From Cyanophora paradoxa (Eukaryota; Glaucocystophyceae; Cyanophorales; Cyanophoraceae), in contig QPMI01000017.1 in NCBI GenBank assembly GCA_004431415.1, forward strand, positions 310,001 to 374,000: a stretch of 64,000 bases of DNA, written 5' to 3'. Shown one piece after another: positions 9,689 to 19,569 of the stretch. Both the position numbers and the translations under genes were made by a program. How positions within the stretch are numbered: the stretch's first letter is position 1; each line of letters begins with the position of its first letter. Under the pieces are notes generated by a model. That model saw only the letters and a list, made by a program, of their open reading frames with translations, was not told the DNA's origin and ran no database searches.

Positions 9689-10992
9689 GTAGATTACGAT
9701 GCGTGATGGGCATTCCGCATCCTAGCCATTCATTATCCCCTGAGCATGCCTAGCTCGAGCAGTCTCAGCACGCTACTGGATTTGCAGGGCTGGACGCAAC
9801 TGCCAGTACATGCTTTGAAATTCAAACGACAAGACCATCTCCTGCACGCCTGCATAACCCTGACGCTAGCTGTAACTGCTACTCTACGAAAGCGACGCTA
9901 ATCGAGTTCAAGAAAGATGCAAGCAGCTCAAAATTCAAATTACGCCAACACCGGCGGGGCTAGCAAACGCGCTACGCGAACGCCTCACCAAGAGCAACGG
10001 AAGGCGCAACGCGTACACCGAGGCCACTCACTGCTCGCTACGCCTGCTGCGCGCCGCGCCACGCTGCCCGAGCAAGGCCCCGCGCCCAGCTACGCTACGC
10101 GCGCAGACGCCACGGGTTCGAAGAGGAGAGAGAGGTGTCAAAAGACACCGTAGGTAGGTAGTCAGAGGCAGGTCCTTTAGGCCGAGGTGAACTTGGTCAC
10201 CGCCTTGGTGCCCTCCGACACGGCGTGCTTGGCCAGCTCGCCGGGCAGGAGCAGGCGGACGGCCGTCTGGATCTCCCGGGACGAGAGGGTCTGGGACTTG
10301 TTCTGGCGAACAAGCTTGCCAGCCTCCGTCGAGATCTTCTCGAACATGTCCGTCACGAACGAGTTCATGATGGACATCGCCGACTTGGACATGCCAGTGT
10401 CCGGGTGGACCTGCTTGAGCACCTTGAAGATGTACTGCGCCGCCGCGCGTCAGCGCCCCGCACGCGAGCGCTCCCACGCCCACGCAGGCCCCACGCACAG
10501 AAGAGAAGGTGTACTTCTTGCTCTTCTTAATCTTCTTCTTGTCGCCCTCCTTCTTCTCGCCCTTGGTGGCCTTCTTGGCCTTGGGGCCTTCTCAGCCTTC
10601 GGGGCCTTGGCGGCCTTCTTGGGCTGCTCCTCCTTCTTCTCCTCGTCCTGCGCACGCCAGAACGCGCCCCGGTCAGCGCACCGCCCACGCCTCCCGCCCG
10701 CGCGCATCCATCGCTCCACGCACGTCCTTCTTCTCGACGGGCTTCTTCTCGGCCTTCGGCGGCATGTTGGCGGGCTGGGTGGCTAGAGGTACACGGAGGG
10801 AGGAGTGAGTTGAACGCTGCGGAGCGCCGGGGTGCCGTCCCGCTCCAACTTTCAAACTTGGGCCGAACGCGACTTTTTTCGCCCGTCACGGGCCGCGTCC
10901 GGAGTTCTTGCTTTTTTGTTACTCTCGGGCGCGCTCTCGGGCGACCCCAGGCTTTTTTCACCCGACCCCACCGAAAAAGAAAAATGCCCGAT
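9689..10992 (-). repeat. Inverted repeat, right arm (with H2B)
   Basis: Reverse complement of 293-1642. The interval 9653-10176, between the HECT stop and the H2B stop, holds only this repeat's 3' flank and no gene. The arm also carries an orphan copy of the last fibrillin codons (VDYDA and stop) at 9689-9706. Confidence 0.9.
10177..10765 (-). CDS. Histone H2B (right copy, frame broken as read)
   Basis: Second H2B gene, converging on the first across about 9 kb. The exon plan is the same and the fold exon (10422-10177) encodes the identical 85 residues. In the N-tail exon the left copy has CCCCC (699-703) where this copy, read in reverse, has four bases (10583-10586). That moves the tail out of frame after KAEKAP and prevents a normal junction to the fold exon. 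A second one-base loss lies in intron 2 (10489-10492). Both are losses in G/C runs, like those in the tandem duplication, so a consensus error is as likely as a pseudogene. Confidence 0.85.
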
Positions 10993-11246
10993 ATCGATCG
11001 CGATCTCGTATATATACGTACGCGTCGAGCTCATGATCAAGCGTGGGAGCGGCGGGCCGGAAGCGTGAATGAAGCACGGCATTTTCCAACCGTCGATAGC
11101 AAGCCGCATGCGCACGACCAGTGCGCGCGACACGAGAATCTGGTACCCCCGCGCAGCGTGCTCCCGCGTCGAGCTCGCCGCTGGCACTTTCGAAATTAGC
11201 GAACATCGCAATCCGTATCGATCGATCGCTCAGCGCGCGCGCGCGC
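10766..11246. promoter_or_regulatory. Region between right H2B and C2 gene
   Basis: Divergent intergenic region. 10766-10992 is the H2B-proximal inverted repeat. After it comes an AT-rich patch, TATATATACGTA near 11009-11020, and the 17-mer CGAGCTCATGATCAAGC at 11026-11042, which recurs at 13002-13018. No coding exon recognised. Confidence 0.4.
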
Positions 11247-12791
11247 ATGGAGAAGCCGATCGGCACGCTTCGAGCCCGCGTGCTCTCTGCATCGGGCGTG
11301 AAGCCGCGCGGTGGATTTTTCCAGGCGTACGAGTTACGAGAATGCGTGGCGAGGCTCGCTCTTGGAAGAGAAATGCACGAGACTTCGGGTTCGTTTGAAA
11401 CCCGCGCGCGTCGCCTGGCCTCAGCGCGCCTCGCCTGACTCGCATCGCGCCCGCAGCGACAAGCTCGTTTTCCGCCGACCGCCGCGCGACCTGGAAGGAT
11501 GAACCTGAGCTTGCTTTCCATGTTCGCACCGCTTTTGGTCGCGCGTAGCCCAGCGTTCAGCGCTCTCGCGAATGAACTAGTTTGGGGCGCTGGCCTGCCC
11601 TCCACGTGTCTCGCGCACGCATATATGGCATGTTCCCGTGAACGCCTCCTGCCCGCAGATCTCCGACAGGACGGGCTCCAATCTGCTGGTCGACCTCGAC
11701 TACCGCCTGTCCGATGGAATGATGCAGGTTCGCCCGTCGTCTCGCCGTCGATCCTCGCGAAACACCGACGCTCTCTGTTTTGCAGCACATCGGTTCCGCC
11801 GCTTTGGACTTCTCGGGACTCCTCGAGAAAGGCGGAGAGTGGAGCGGATCCGTCGGCGTGCGCAGGTGCGCAGTGCTCTAGGTCTCGCCACCCCGCGCCC
11901 ACTGTGCTGACGCGGGCCCGCTCTAGGTCCTCCTCGGGCCACCCCAGCGCTGCGCTCGATGTCAAGCTGAGCTTCGAGCCGGGGGAGGGCTACGTCTTCC
12001 CGTCCCCTCGTGCGCCCGCCCCACTTCTCGTCGCGCCCTGGCTGTCGCTAAGACATCTTTACTGCGAAGGCGAAGCCGCGCCCCAGGAGAGCGTCGCCCC
12101 CGCGGAGGGCGGCCGCGTCGCTTTCCGTCGTGCGCGCGCCGCGCGCGCGCGCCACGTCGCCGCGCCCCGCCGCTAGCTGAAGATTGCCGGGCAGACCTGT
12201 GGGAGACGGAGGATTCGCTGACGGCCACGGCCGAGGCCTCTCCGCTCGCGACGCCGCGGTCCGAGGCAGACGCGAGCGCGGGGCGCCCGGTGGGCACCTT
12301 TCCTTCGGATTCCCAGCGCCGGCGCCCGCAGCTCCTCACGCGGCGGCGCAGGCACGGGCGGAGCCGGCGACGCCCGGGGCGGCCTCGGAGCTGAGCTTGG
12401 AAGAAGGGGACCTGGCGGAGCCGCAGCCGCTGGACGCGGCGGTCGAGGCGGAGGTCACCGAGTCGGCGGACCTCACCTCCTCCTCCGGCGCCAAGGCCAC
12501 CGAGGGCAGCGAGCGGCCCCGGCGGCAGCCGGCCGCCCGCTCCGGCGCCGCCGCGGAGCCGGGCGCGGGGGCGATGCGGAGCTCGGCCGACGCGGACGAC
12601 GAGGCGAGCACCTCGCGCTCCTTCCAGTCCGTCTCCCTCGACTCCGAGCCGCATCGCGCCGTGCGCCCCGCCCCGCCCCCTCCCCGCGCGCCCTGCTTTC
12701 CCTTCCAAGCTGAACCTCGCCTGGCGCGCGCGGCGTGCAGGCGAGCATCACGCACACCGTCTCGCGCCCGCTCGGCCAGACGGCAAAGTAG
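11247..12791 (+). CDS. C2-domain protein
   Basis: C2 domains are beta sandwiches that usually bind membranes, often with calcium. The gene begins MEKPIGTLRARVLSASGVKP, a typical first C2 strand pair, at the first suitable ATG. Later exons give ATWKDEPELAFHV (the W-E-F strand of C2 domains), then ISDRTGSNLLVDLDYRL, IGSAALDFSGLLEKGGEW and SAALDVKLSFEPGE, matching the end of a C2 domain. The last 200 or so codons are an acidic Ser/Thr/Glu-rich, probably disordered tail ending ITHTVSRPLGQTAK with TAG at 12789-12791. Exons are about 11247-11310, 11451-11540, 11661-11730, 11788-11875, 11928 onward, then tail exons. The loop aspartates of a calcium-binding C2 domain are only partly visible. The tail's frame changes once near 12280-12350, which implies an intron I could not place exactly. 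Confidence 0.6.
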
Positions 12792-13354
12792 ACCCTTTGT
12801 CTCTCTCAGCCAGCCCCTTCGTTGCAACGCTTCTGCTGTACATATACGCTGGGCGCCAAGTCGTCGCGCGGCGCGAGCCAAAGCTTAAGCCACAGTCAAG
12901 AGCTGCGTATACGTATAAGAGCAAGAGCTGAGCACAAGTGCAAGCTGATCCGGAAAAATAGCGCCCCGCCTCGATGACCGATGTGGGGACTAGCGCTCGA
13001 ACGAGCTCATGATCAAGCTCGATCGCGGCGCGCGCGCGAGAAATTAAAACAGATCTAGATATCGATCTTCTAGATGTCGACGTCGACGGGCGCGCGCTAT
13101 AGCTAGATCAAATCTCGAGACGTCGAATTCGAATCCCCGCGCGTCCACTTCGCGAACAGTATATATACGTAGCGCGCCTCTCGTGCTCTCCGGACACGCC
13201 AGCGTTGATCCGACTTGCTCTATCGTGAGCTGCTTCGCAGCAGGGCGTCTGAATCGGATTCCTCGCGCGCCCGGCCGTCGATCCGATCTGAACACTCTGC
13301 GCCGGCCGTCCCGTTCTTCCGCTCCGTCTGCCGGCAGCTCGCGCGGGGCACAGC
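12792..13354. other. Intergenic, no gene seen
   Basis: Less GC-rich than its surroundings. It holds a second copy of the 17-mer CGAGCTCATGATCAAGC (13002-13018) and a second ATATATACGTA (13161-13171), both in the same order as upstream of the C2 gene. They probably belong to the promoter of the gene starting at 13355. Confidence 0.4.
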
Positions 13355-14629
13355 ATGCGCAGGCGCAGGCGCGAACAACGGTTGCCGACGGCCTTCGCCG
13401 AGGATGCCTCGCGCGACCTCGCGGTGGTCTGCTTCTCACAAGCGGTGCGCATGCGCGCGACGTCGACACGCGCGTCATTCGGACGCTATCTGATGGTTGC
13501 GTGCAGCTGTACGGGATACTCGGGTTGCTCTCCTTTGTCGCGTGAGCCCGCGCTGTTTGCGCGCCCATTTCATCTACACGCCGGCGCCACGCTGCGGCCA
13601 TTGTCTCCGAAGCGCGTGCACGCCTTCAAACCCTTCGCAGGTGGTGGACAGGGCTGTTCCACTTCGCTGCCTCGTGGGTGCGCTCGATCGAGGCCGCGGG
13701 GCCCGGCCCGGCTTTGCACTTGCATCGGATATCTGCTGCTGAACGCCGGTGCTGCTCGCGCAGGTCGGCATCCTCAGCGCGGACAAGCTCTCGCGAAGAG
13801 GCTGCGTCGCGTACAGCGCGCTGACCGGTGCGCCCCAACCTGCGCGCGAAGCGGTCCGGCCCCCCCGATCGCGACCGCGGCCGTGGCCGCAGCCATCGCT
13901 TGGGCTCTCAACCTTGTGACCTTCCTCGCGATCCTCGGCATAAACCGCTGCTGCGGCTCGGAGGGCCCGGGCTCCTCCCGCGCCTGCAGGGAGTCCCTCG
14001 CGCAGTTCTGGTACCGGTGCGGGCGCGCGCGCGCGCGCGTGCGCGGGGCCTTGCGCGAGCCTCGCCGCGCGCTGGCCGAGCCTGGGGCGGCAGGACGGAC
14101 TGCGGGGTGCAGCAGGCCTTCGCGCCCATGTTCGCCTTCGCGGCGATTCTCAACGGCGCCGGCCTCCTCTTTACGGTGCGCCCTTCAGATTGCCCGGCGG
14201 GCCGCCGCCCTGCTACTGACCGCAACCGCCCACAGGCCGTCTGCGTGCTCGTGGGGGCAAGCCCCGCGCGCTCCTAGGCCTTCCTGCCCTCCTCGATTCG
14301 AGCGGGCGGGTGCGCGCAGGTGCGGACGGTGGTGCTCTTCCAGCACCCCGACGCCTTCGTCACCCTCCAGGCCCGCCCCTGCCCCCTGCCCGGCCCCTTC
14401 TTCAACGCCGACTCGCGATCGCGGGCAGCCGGAGCAGGAACTGGAGGCCCTGGGGCCCGGCATGGACGCCGACCCGCCCCCCGGGCGCGACCGCGAGGCG
14501 GCGGGGGCCGGCGTGGGGCGGGAGGCGCCGGAGGGGGCCGTCGCGCCCCTGCAGCACGCGCGCCCCGCCGGCGCCCGGGCCGCTCTGCCCGCCGCCTCCG
14601 GCCTCGCCCTCGCCGCCCTCGAGCGGTAG
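13355..14629 (+). CDS. Predicted multi-pass membrane protein, unknown function
   Basis: Not recognised as a known family. Spliced exons give about four hydrophobic spans: LYGILGLLSFVAWWTGLFHF, AIAWALNLVTFLAILGI (followed by a CC pair), APMFAFAAILNGAGLLFT and a weaker start segment. The N-terminus MRRRRREQRLPTAFAED is basic. After the last span, VRTVVLFQHPDAFVTL leads into a Gln/Glu/Ala/Pro-rich cytosolic-looking tail ending ASGLALAALER, TAG at 14627-14629. Introns start GTGCGC, GTGAGC and GTGGGT. The junction between the second and third spans (14007-14118) does not keep frame with the splice sites I chose, so one boundary is wrong or a base is missing. Layout resembles small tetraspan proteins, but no signature motif is present. 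Confidence 0.55.
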   Translation: MRRRRREQRLPTAFAEDASRDLAVVCFSQAVRMRATSTRASFGRYLMVACSCTGYSGCSPLSREPALFARPFHLHAGATLRPLSPKRVHAFKPFAGGGQGCSTSLPRGCARSRPRGPARLCTCIGYLLLNAGAARAGRHPQRGQALAKRLRRVQRADRCAPTCARSGPAPPIATAAVAAAIAWALNLVTFLAILGINRCCGSEGPGSSRACRESLAQFWYRCGRARARVRGALREPRRALAEPGAAGRTAGCSRPSRPCSPSRRFSTAPASSLRCALQIARRAAALLLTATAHRPSACSWGQAPRAPRPSCPPRFERAGARRCGRWCSSSTPTPSSPSRPAPAPCPAPSSTPTRDRGQPEQELEALGPGMDADPPPGRDREAAGAGVGREAPEGAVAPLQHARPAGARAALPAASGLALAALER

Positions 14630-14697
14630 CCCCTTGAAAAGCGAAGAGGATCGTTCTTTTTAAATATTGTACAGGGATCCTCGCTTGAAGGGTGAAG

Positions 14698-16045
14698 CTA
14701 CGCGGAAGGCTTGGGGGGCGGCGGAGCATTGATGGGTGCCTGAGATCGCACACACTTCGGGTAAGAGCGCGCGCGGGGGCGAGGGGGCCGGTGAGCTTCG
14801 GGAAGCGGACCAGGGATGCGGCGGAGGGGTCGAGGGCCCAGGCGGGCTTGGGGCAGTGCCCCTGGGGGAGGCCGTACTCGCCGGCGAGGGTCCCGTGCTG
14901 CCGCCCCGTCGCGTCCGCCGCCACGTCCCCGAAGCCCTCGTCTGGCGCCCCGCCCCGCCCCCGAGTCAGCAGCTGGGCAGCTTCGAGGAGAAGGGCGTGG
15001 GGCCGGCCGGGGCCGGGGCCGACCGAGCTTCCAGTAGCCGACGAGGGTGGAGGAGGGCAGGGCGGCGGGGCCGTCGTCGCCGGCGGGGGCGCCCTCCGAG
15101 GCGCGCTCCTCGTAGAGGTTCCCCATGAGGTCCGTGCCCCGCCCCGCGCTCCACACCCGCACGTGCGCGAGCCGCAGGGCGCCCCCGTTCCCCGGCGACA
15201 CCGCCCGACTCCCCAGCGTCAGCGGGTGGATCCTGAGGCGGCGCTCGGCGGAGGGCGAGGGGCCGGGAGGGGCGGGCCGGGCGCACGTCGCCCGCACGGG
15301 CCCGCCGGCCTTGCCCCTGCGCGGATCCGGTACGTCCCTTCAGGCGGCGCGTGCGCCTGGCCGCCGCCACGCCGACGCGAGCCGGGCGCACCTGTGCACG
15401 GCCTTCTTGTCGATGTAGACGACGACTCGCCCGGCGAAGCTGAGGGGCGCCTCTGAGGCGCAGCGCCGCCCGAAAGACAACGAGGGCAGGGCGGACCCGT
15501 GGTAGCTCAGGCCGACGGAGTACCAGACGTGCGGCTCCACCTTGAAGCCCGTGTCCTCGTATCTCCACGGGCTCTTGTCCGCCGCCAGCGCGTACCTGCC
15601 AGCAGAGTCAGCGCGGCGCCGGCGCGGCGGCCTGGGGCGGGGCGCGCGGACCAGAGGCGGCCCTTGTGGATGCAGAGCTCGAAGCTGCCGTCTTTGGAGA
15701 GGATCGTGGCGCAGTCGGGCAGGTACTCCTCCTTGCCCGTATCGTGCTTCGGCGCGTGCTGTGCGCCCGCCGCCGCCATCGCCGCGCCGACCGGCGAGCC
15801 CGGAACGGGCGGCCCCGCCCACTTGAAGCTGGCCTCGATGGTCAGCCCGTTGGAGATGATGTTCTCCATGGAAATCGTGATCCTGCTCTTCCAGCCATGG
15901 AACTCGCAGACGTACGTCCGCATCGCCCGCTGACCGCGGCCGACACGTTGGCGGCCGGCGCGCGCTGCGGGACGCGGCGCCGGCGCTGGCGTACCTCGAG
16001 CAGCGCCACGCGCTCTCTCAGCTGCGCGACCTCGTCCAGTGTCAT
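14698..16045 (-). CDS. LamG/concanavalin-A-like domain protein
   Basis: Laminin-G/ConA-like jelly-roll domains bind glycans, lipids or proteins. The start MTLDEVAQLRERVALLE is a short coiled-coil-like segment. The next exons carry TYVCEFHGWKSRITISMENI, SKDGSFELCIHKGRLW, KVEPHVWYSVGLSYHGSA and GRVVVYIDKKAVH, a typical ConA/LamG strand series with the conserved Trp-His strand. A later exon pair reads STLVGYWKLDEGFGDVAAD then ATGRQHGTLAGEYGL, the hallmark start of a second LamG-like unit. The end is APINAPPPPKPSA with stop 14700-14698. No signal peptide is visible in the exons found, so the protein is probably intracellular. Arg/Ala/Pro-rich stretches between the exons are introns. Confidence 0.65.
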
Positions 16046-16286
16046 CGCGCCCCTCGTGCCGCTTGCCGAGTCGCTGAGTGTAGGGGTGTGGCGGGACCGT
16101 CTGCGCCGCTCCAAAAGGCGGTAGAAGATAGCTGCGGCTAAGCTGCGGCTTAGCTGCGGCTTCTTCCGTCAAAACCGGCCGTTTCCGCGGCCGAAAGTTC
16201 GCGGTTCGATTCCGCCACGGACCGTTCTAAGCCGATTCGCACGCAACCCAGGCGCGGGGCAGCTCCAGCTTAGCTGAGCGGACAGC
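16046..16286. promoter_or_regulatory. Divergent promoter region with short tandem repeat
   Basis: Shared upstream region of the LamG-like and SPOUT genes. It contains three near-perfect units of AGCTGCGGCTTA from about 16129 to 16163. No coding exon seen. Confidence 0.35.
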
Positions 16287-17541
16287 ATGTACGGGAGAGC
16301 ATCAGCGTTCGCGCTGGCCGTGCCGAGGCCGCTTGCATCCTTCTCCGGGCCGGCACCGTCGCGGGACAGCGTCCGCGCAACCGAGCAGCCGGCAGCGACT
16401 CGCAGGAAGCTGCGCTCGCGGTTCCTGGGCGCCGCACCCTCCACGAGGCCCGCGGCGGCGCCCGGGGCCGCGCGATCTTTCAGCGCTCGCGCGGAGGCAC
16501 CCCAGCCAACACCTCAGCCCCCGCCCGCCTCTCCAGCGGCAGCAGAGGCCTCTGCGGAGGAGCACGATGGCGCGGCGCGGCGATCGCGCAGGCGGGGCAA
16601 GGGCGTGAACACGAAGGAGGCGAAGGCGGCGCGGGAGGCGGAGTTCTGGGCGCTCTTCGACGAGCTGGTGGACGCGGGCGCAGTCCGGCAGGAGGATCGC
16701 GTGGACTTCGGGCAGTACAAGCGGCGGGCGGGCAAGGTGGCGCGGCTGCGGCGGGCGCTGGCGCTGCGCACGCGGCACTTCGCGGTGATGCTGGAGGACC
16801 CGAGCAGCCCGGCGATCAACCTCGGCTCGATCGTGCGCAACATGGACTGCTTCGGCGTGCAGGACCTGCACGTCGCCGGCAACCTCAAGGGCTTCGCGCA
16901 CGGCACCCAGTTCGTGCGCATCACGCGCGGGGCGCACAAGTACATCACGCACAAGTTCTACGACGAGGCGGTGCCCGCGCCAGACATCATCCGCGCCCTC
17001 CGCGAGGAGCGCGGCTACACCGTCCTCGGCGCCGTCGCCGCGCCCGGCGAGGGGCTCGTCGAAGGCGCCGGCCCGCACTCGGAGGGGCCCTCGGCCGACC
17101 TCGGCGGCCGCCCCGTCGCGCTCCTGCAGGCGAGTCGGATCACCCCGCTCCAACAGAAGCCCGAGCGCTCGGCCTGACGCGGCCTTCAGGAGGTGGACTT
17201 CTCGAGGCGGACGCTCTTCCTGTTCGGGCACGAGGCGCGGGGCCTGAGCCCCGAGGCCATCGCCGCCTGCGACGGCCTCTTCACCATCCCCATGCGGGTG
17301 CCCGGGCCTCGATCTGGAGCCAGCTAGCGCTAGGGCCGGATCTGTCTGTCTAACGGCGGCGCAGGGGATGGTGGACAGCCTGAACGTGGCGACGGCGGTG
17401 GCGGTGACCCTCGAGGCGGCCGTGGGGGCCGCCACGCGGCGCGGCGCGGTCGCCCCGGAGGAGTACGCGCTGCCCCGCCCCGAGGCGGCCAAGCTGCTCG
17501 CCGCCTGGCTCCGCACCATCAACCCCTTCGGGCCAGAGTAG
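16287..17541 (+). CDS. SPOUT (TrmH/SpoU-type) RNA 2'-O-methyltransferase
   Basis: Members methylate ribose 2'-OH in tRNA or rRNA using S-adenosylmethionine bound in a trefoil knot. Exon 1 (16287 to about 17129) has an N-terminal Arg/Ala/Ser-rich stretch of about 80 residues that looks like an organelle transit peptide, then NLGSIVRNMDCFGVQDLHV (motif 1). Exon 2 (about 17190-17297) carries LFLFGHEARGLSPEA (motif 2) and LFTIPMR. Exon 3 (from about 17365) carries GMVDSLNVATAVAVTL (motif 3), with TAG at 17539-17541. The IPM and SLN residues of the knot are present. The first intron starts GC (CAG|GCGAGT) and the second GT. The exact target cannot be read from sequence; plastid or mitochondrial RNA is likely from the N-terminus. 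Confidence 0.88.
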
Positions 17542-17851
17542 CTATAGCTGGGCCGGGGGGCTGGCGTCGGCGTCAACCAAGCTAGCCCTAGTAGGACGAT
17601 TCGCTTAACTGTTCATACACAAACGTACCCTGTCAAACTAGCTAGCTCGAGTACGTAAATTTGAAGCTATGGTACAGGGGCCCTGCCGCCGATAAGGGGG
17701 CCCGACAGAATTACTATGACCAGCACTAACCCGGACTCCATTGAAAAGCTACTGAAGGGGAGGTGAAACTTGAAAACCGCAAAAATCGAGGATCGGGGGT
17801 GGAGGCCTGGGGTGAAAATAGCGGGGATAAGCGGAAAGCAAAGGGCCGGGC
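17542..17851. other. Intergenic between convergent genes, no gene seen
   Basis: About 310 bp between the SPOUT and CIA30 stop codons, less GC-rich than the genes. Probably the two 3' UTRs and polyadenylation signals; no clear element. Confidence 0.5.
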
Positions 17852-19131
17852 TCAGGCGCCGAGCTCGGTGAGGCTCGTGGGGCGGCTGCGCCCCGGGGCG
17901 TAGGGGGTGACGGAGCGGACGCGGAGGGAGAAGGGGCCCGGGACGAAGTCGGGGTTGGGGGCCCCCGAGTGCGTGAGGAACGAGAGCATGAAGCCGACGG
18001 AGCGGACGTCCGCCCCGGAGAGCGGCGGCGCGCTCTCCACGGGCCGGCCCCGGAACGTCGGGACGAACTTGGAGAAGGGCACGCGGATGTTCTGCCACGT
18101 CCCTTCCGCCTCCGTCACTGCGGGGCGGGGCCCGCTCGCCGCCCCGGAGCAGGCGCGGGGCGGGGGGCGCGCGGCGCGGCGCGGCGCACTGAAGTCGGCC
18201 TGGTATGCGACGCCATCGAAGCCAGCGTCGGTGCGGAGCTGGATCTTGTAGCGCTGCCCGTCGCCGGCCACCTTCATGTCTACGCCCTCCGCGCCGCCCC
18301 AGTTCAGGGGCCCCGGGGGCGCCCCCCGCACCGAGGCGAAGCCGCCGCCCCCCGCCTTCGTCACCTGCCAGGGAGCCCCCAGGTCAGCCGCGGGGCCCGG
18401 GGGCGGTGAGGCTCGGGGGCGGGCGGGCGGCGCGGACGTTGCCCGTCCACTCGAGCTCGCCAGCACCGGTGACGCGGGCGGTGCTGGAGCTCCGGCCGCC
18501 CATCACAGTATCGTTCACGATGTTCCAGCGACAAAGCCCCATGGTCATCGCGTTGATAGGGTATGATGGCTCCGACCCGGAGCGAGGCCTACTTGCTTCC
18601 GCCACGTTCACCGGCCGTGGCTCTGCGGCCGCCTTAGATATCCACGCGCGCCGCTGCCTAAGTCTCAAAGCGCACGCTGCGCCGTATCGAATGTGGAAGC
18701 TATGATAGAGTCGAAAGCTCTGCGCATCGTCCAGGCCGCCTCGGTGTCGCCCTGCGCAAGGATCAGGTGCAACGCACGCCCTGCGCCCGACGTCCACGTC
18801 GCGCTAGCGCTCACACCTGCTGCGCTGCGCGGGCAAGTGCCGCAGCAAGTGTCCTTCCGACGTCTCCTGCGACGTTGCCGCTCTGCAGCAGCGCGAGCGC
18901 TGTGGCTGACGGGGTTTTTGAGCGTGAGCGTTGGAATCAAGCGTTGACCGCGGCCGCGGCGATTACCCTGGTACTCCTGCGAGCAACCTCGATGATTTCC
19001 TGCGCACGATCTTGAGATTAGGCCAGTCGACGCACAACTCCGCACGTGCGACGTCTCGACCAGATCGGACCTGCATTGAACATAGGCGCTCCTCTCTGGA
19101 TGGCGTCCTTGAGGCGCTGTGCGACACTCAT
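17852..19131 (-). CDS. CIA30-domain protein
   Basis: CIA30 (NDUFAF1-type) proteins act in complex I assembly in mitochondria; plastid relatives act on photosystem or mRNA complexes. The start is MSVAQRLKDAIQRGAPMFNA, then spliced pieces EIIEVARRST, ALALLQSGNVAGDVGRTLAA and LHLILAQGDTEAAWTMRRAF. The CIA30 core follows: WNIVNDTVMGGRSSSTARV (the W-x-VND-x-VMGG-S signature), GAGELEWTGNV, GQRYKIQLRTDAGFDGVAYQ and EGTWQNIRVPFSKFVPTFRG. The end is RPTSLTELGA at 17852. The N-terminal helical part resembles that found before CIA30 domains in other protists and bacteria, by pattern only. Compartment is undecided; no clear presequence before MSVAQ. Confidence 0.75.
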
Positions 19132-19569
19132 CGCCGCGAGTTATAGCCTGATCGATTGACGCGCTGCCGCCAAAGTACTGTAGCTTAGTACCGCTCTGCC
19201 GAAAACTTCCCCCCCCCCTTCGGCATGCACAATGAGTGCAAATGCGGGAGCCATGATAAGGCAATGGTGGCACCGTGCCAATAGATGGGCCTGAATCAGC
19301 GATAGGCAAATTTGAATGCATTGATATCGCTAGCGCGTTCCACACAGCTAGCAAGTCTAGAAGCAATCCACACAACAACAGGAAAGGCCACACAAAGAGA
19401 AAGACACAGATCCACTACGTGTTTCTGTCGAACTAGAGACCTGCAGCTGCCCCGTACTAACTGAACTGCGACCTGAAAAAGGAGGCGAGAAGAAAAGAGA
19501 GCTAGACAGCAACTATGTACGAGAGAGAAAGCTAAAAGGGGCGGGAGGCGGCTCAGTGGGGCGGCCGGC
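19132..19569. other. Intergenic, no gene seen
   Basis: Lies between the CIA30 start and the Mdm34 stop, both on the minus strand. A/T content is higher than in genes. A long minus-strand open frame beginning at 19393 runs through here into CIA30 exons but has no family likeness before 19131. Confidence 0.45.

Noticed and set aside
13044-13601. Minus-strand frames opposite the membrane-protein start
   Set aside because: No motif, and in-phase splicing of the plus-strand gene explains the region.
16180-16235. tRNA-like T-arm (GCGGTTCGATTCCGC)
   Set aside because: There is no matching 5' acceptor strand and no clean anticodon or D arm within 90 bp upstream, so this is not a tRNA gene.
18665-19393. 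Minus-strand frame of 242 codons starting MWPFLLLCGLLLDLLAVW
   Set aside because: It looks like a signal peptide start but runs through CIA30 introns and into exons in a different frame.
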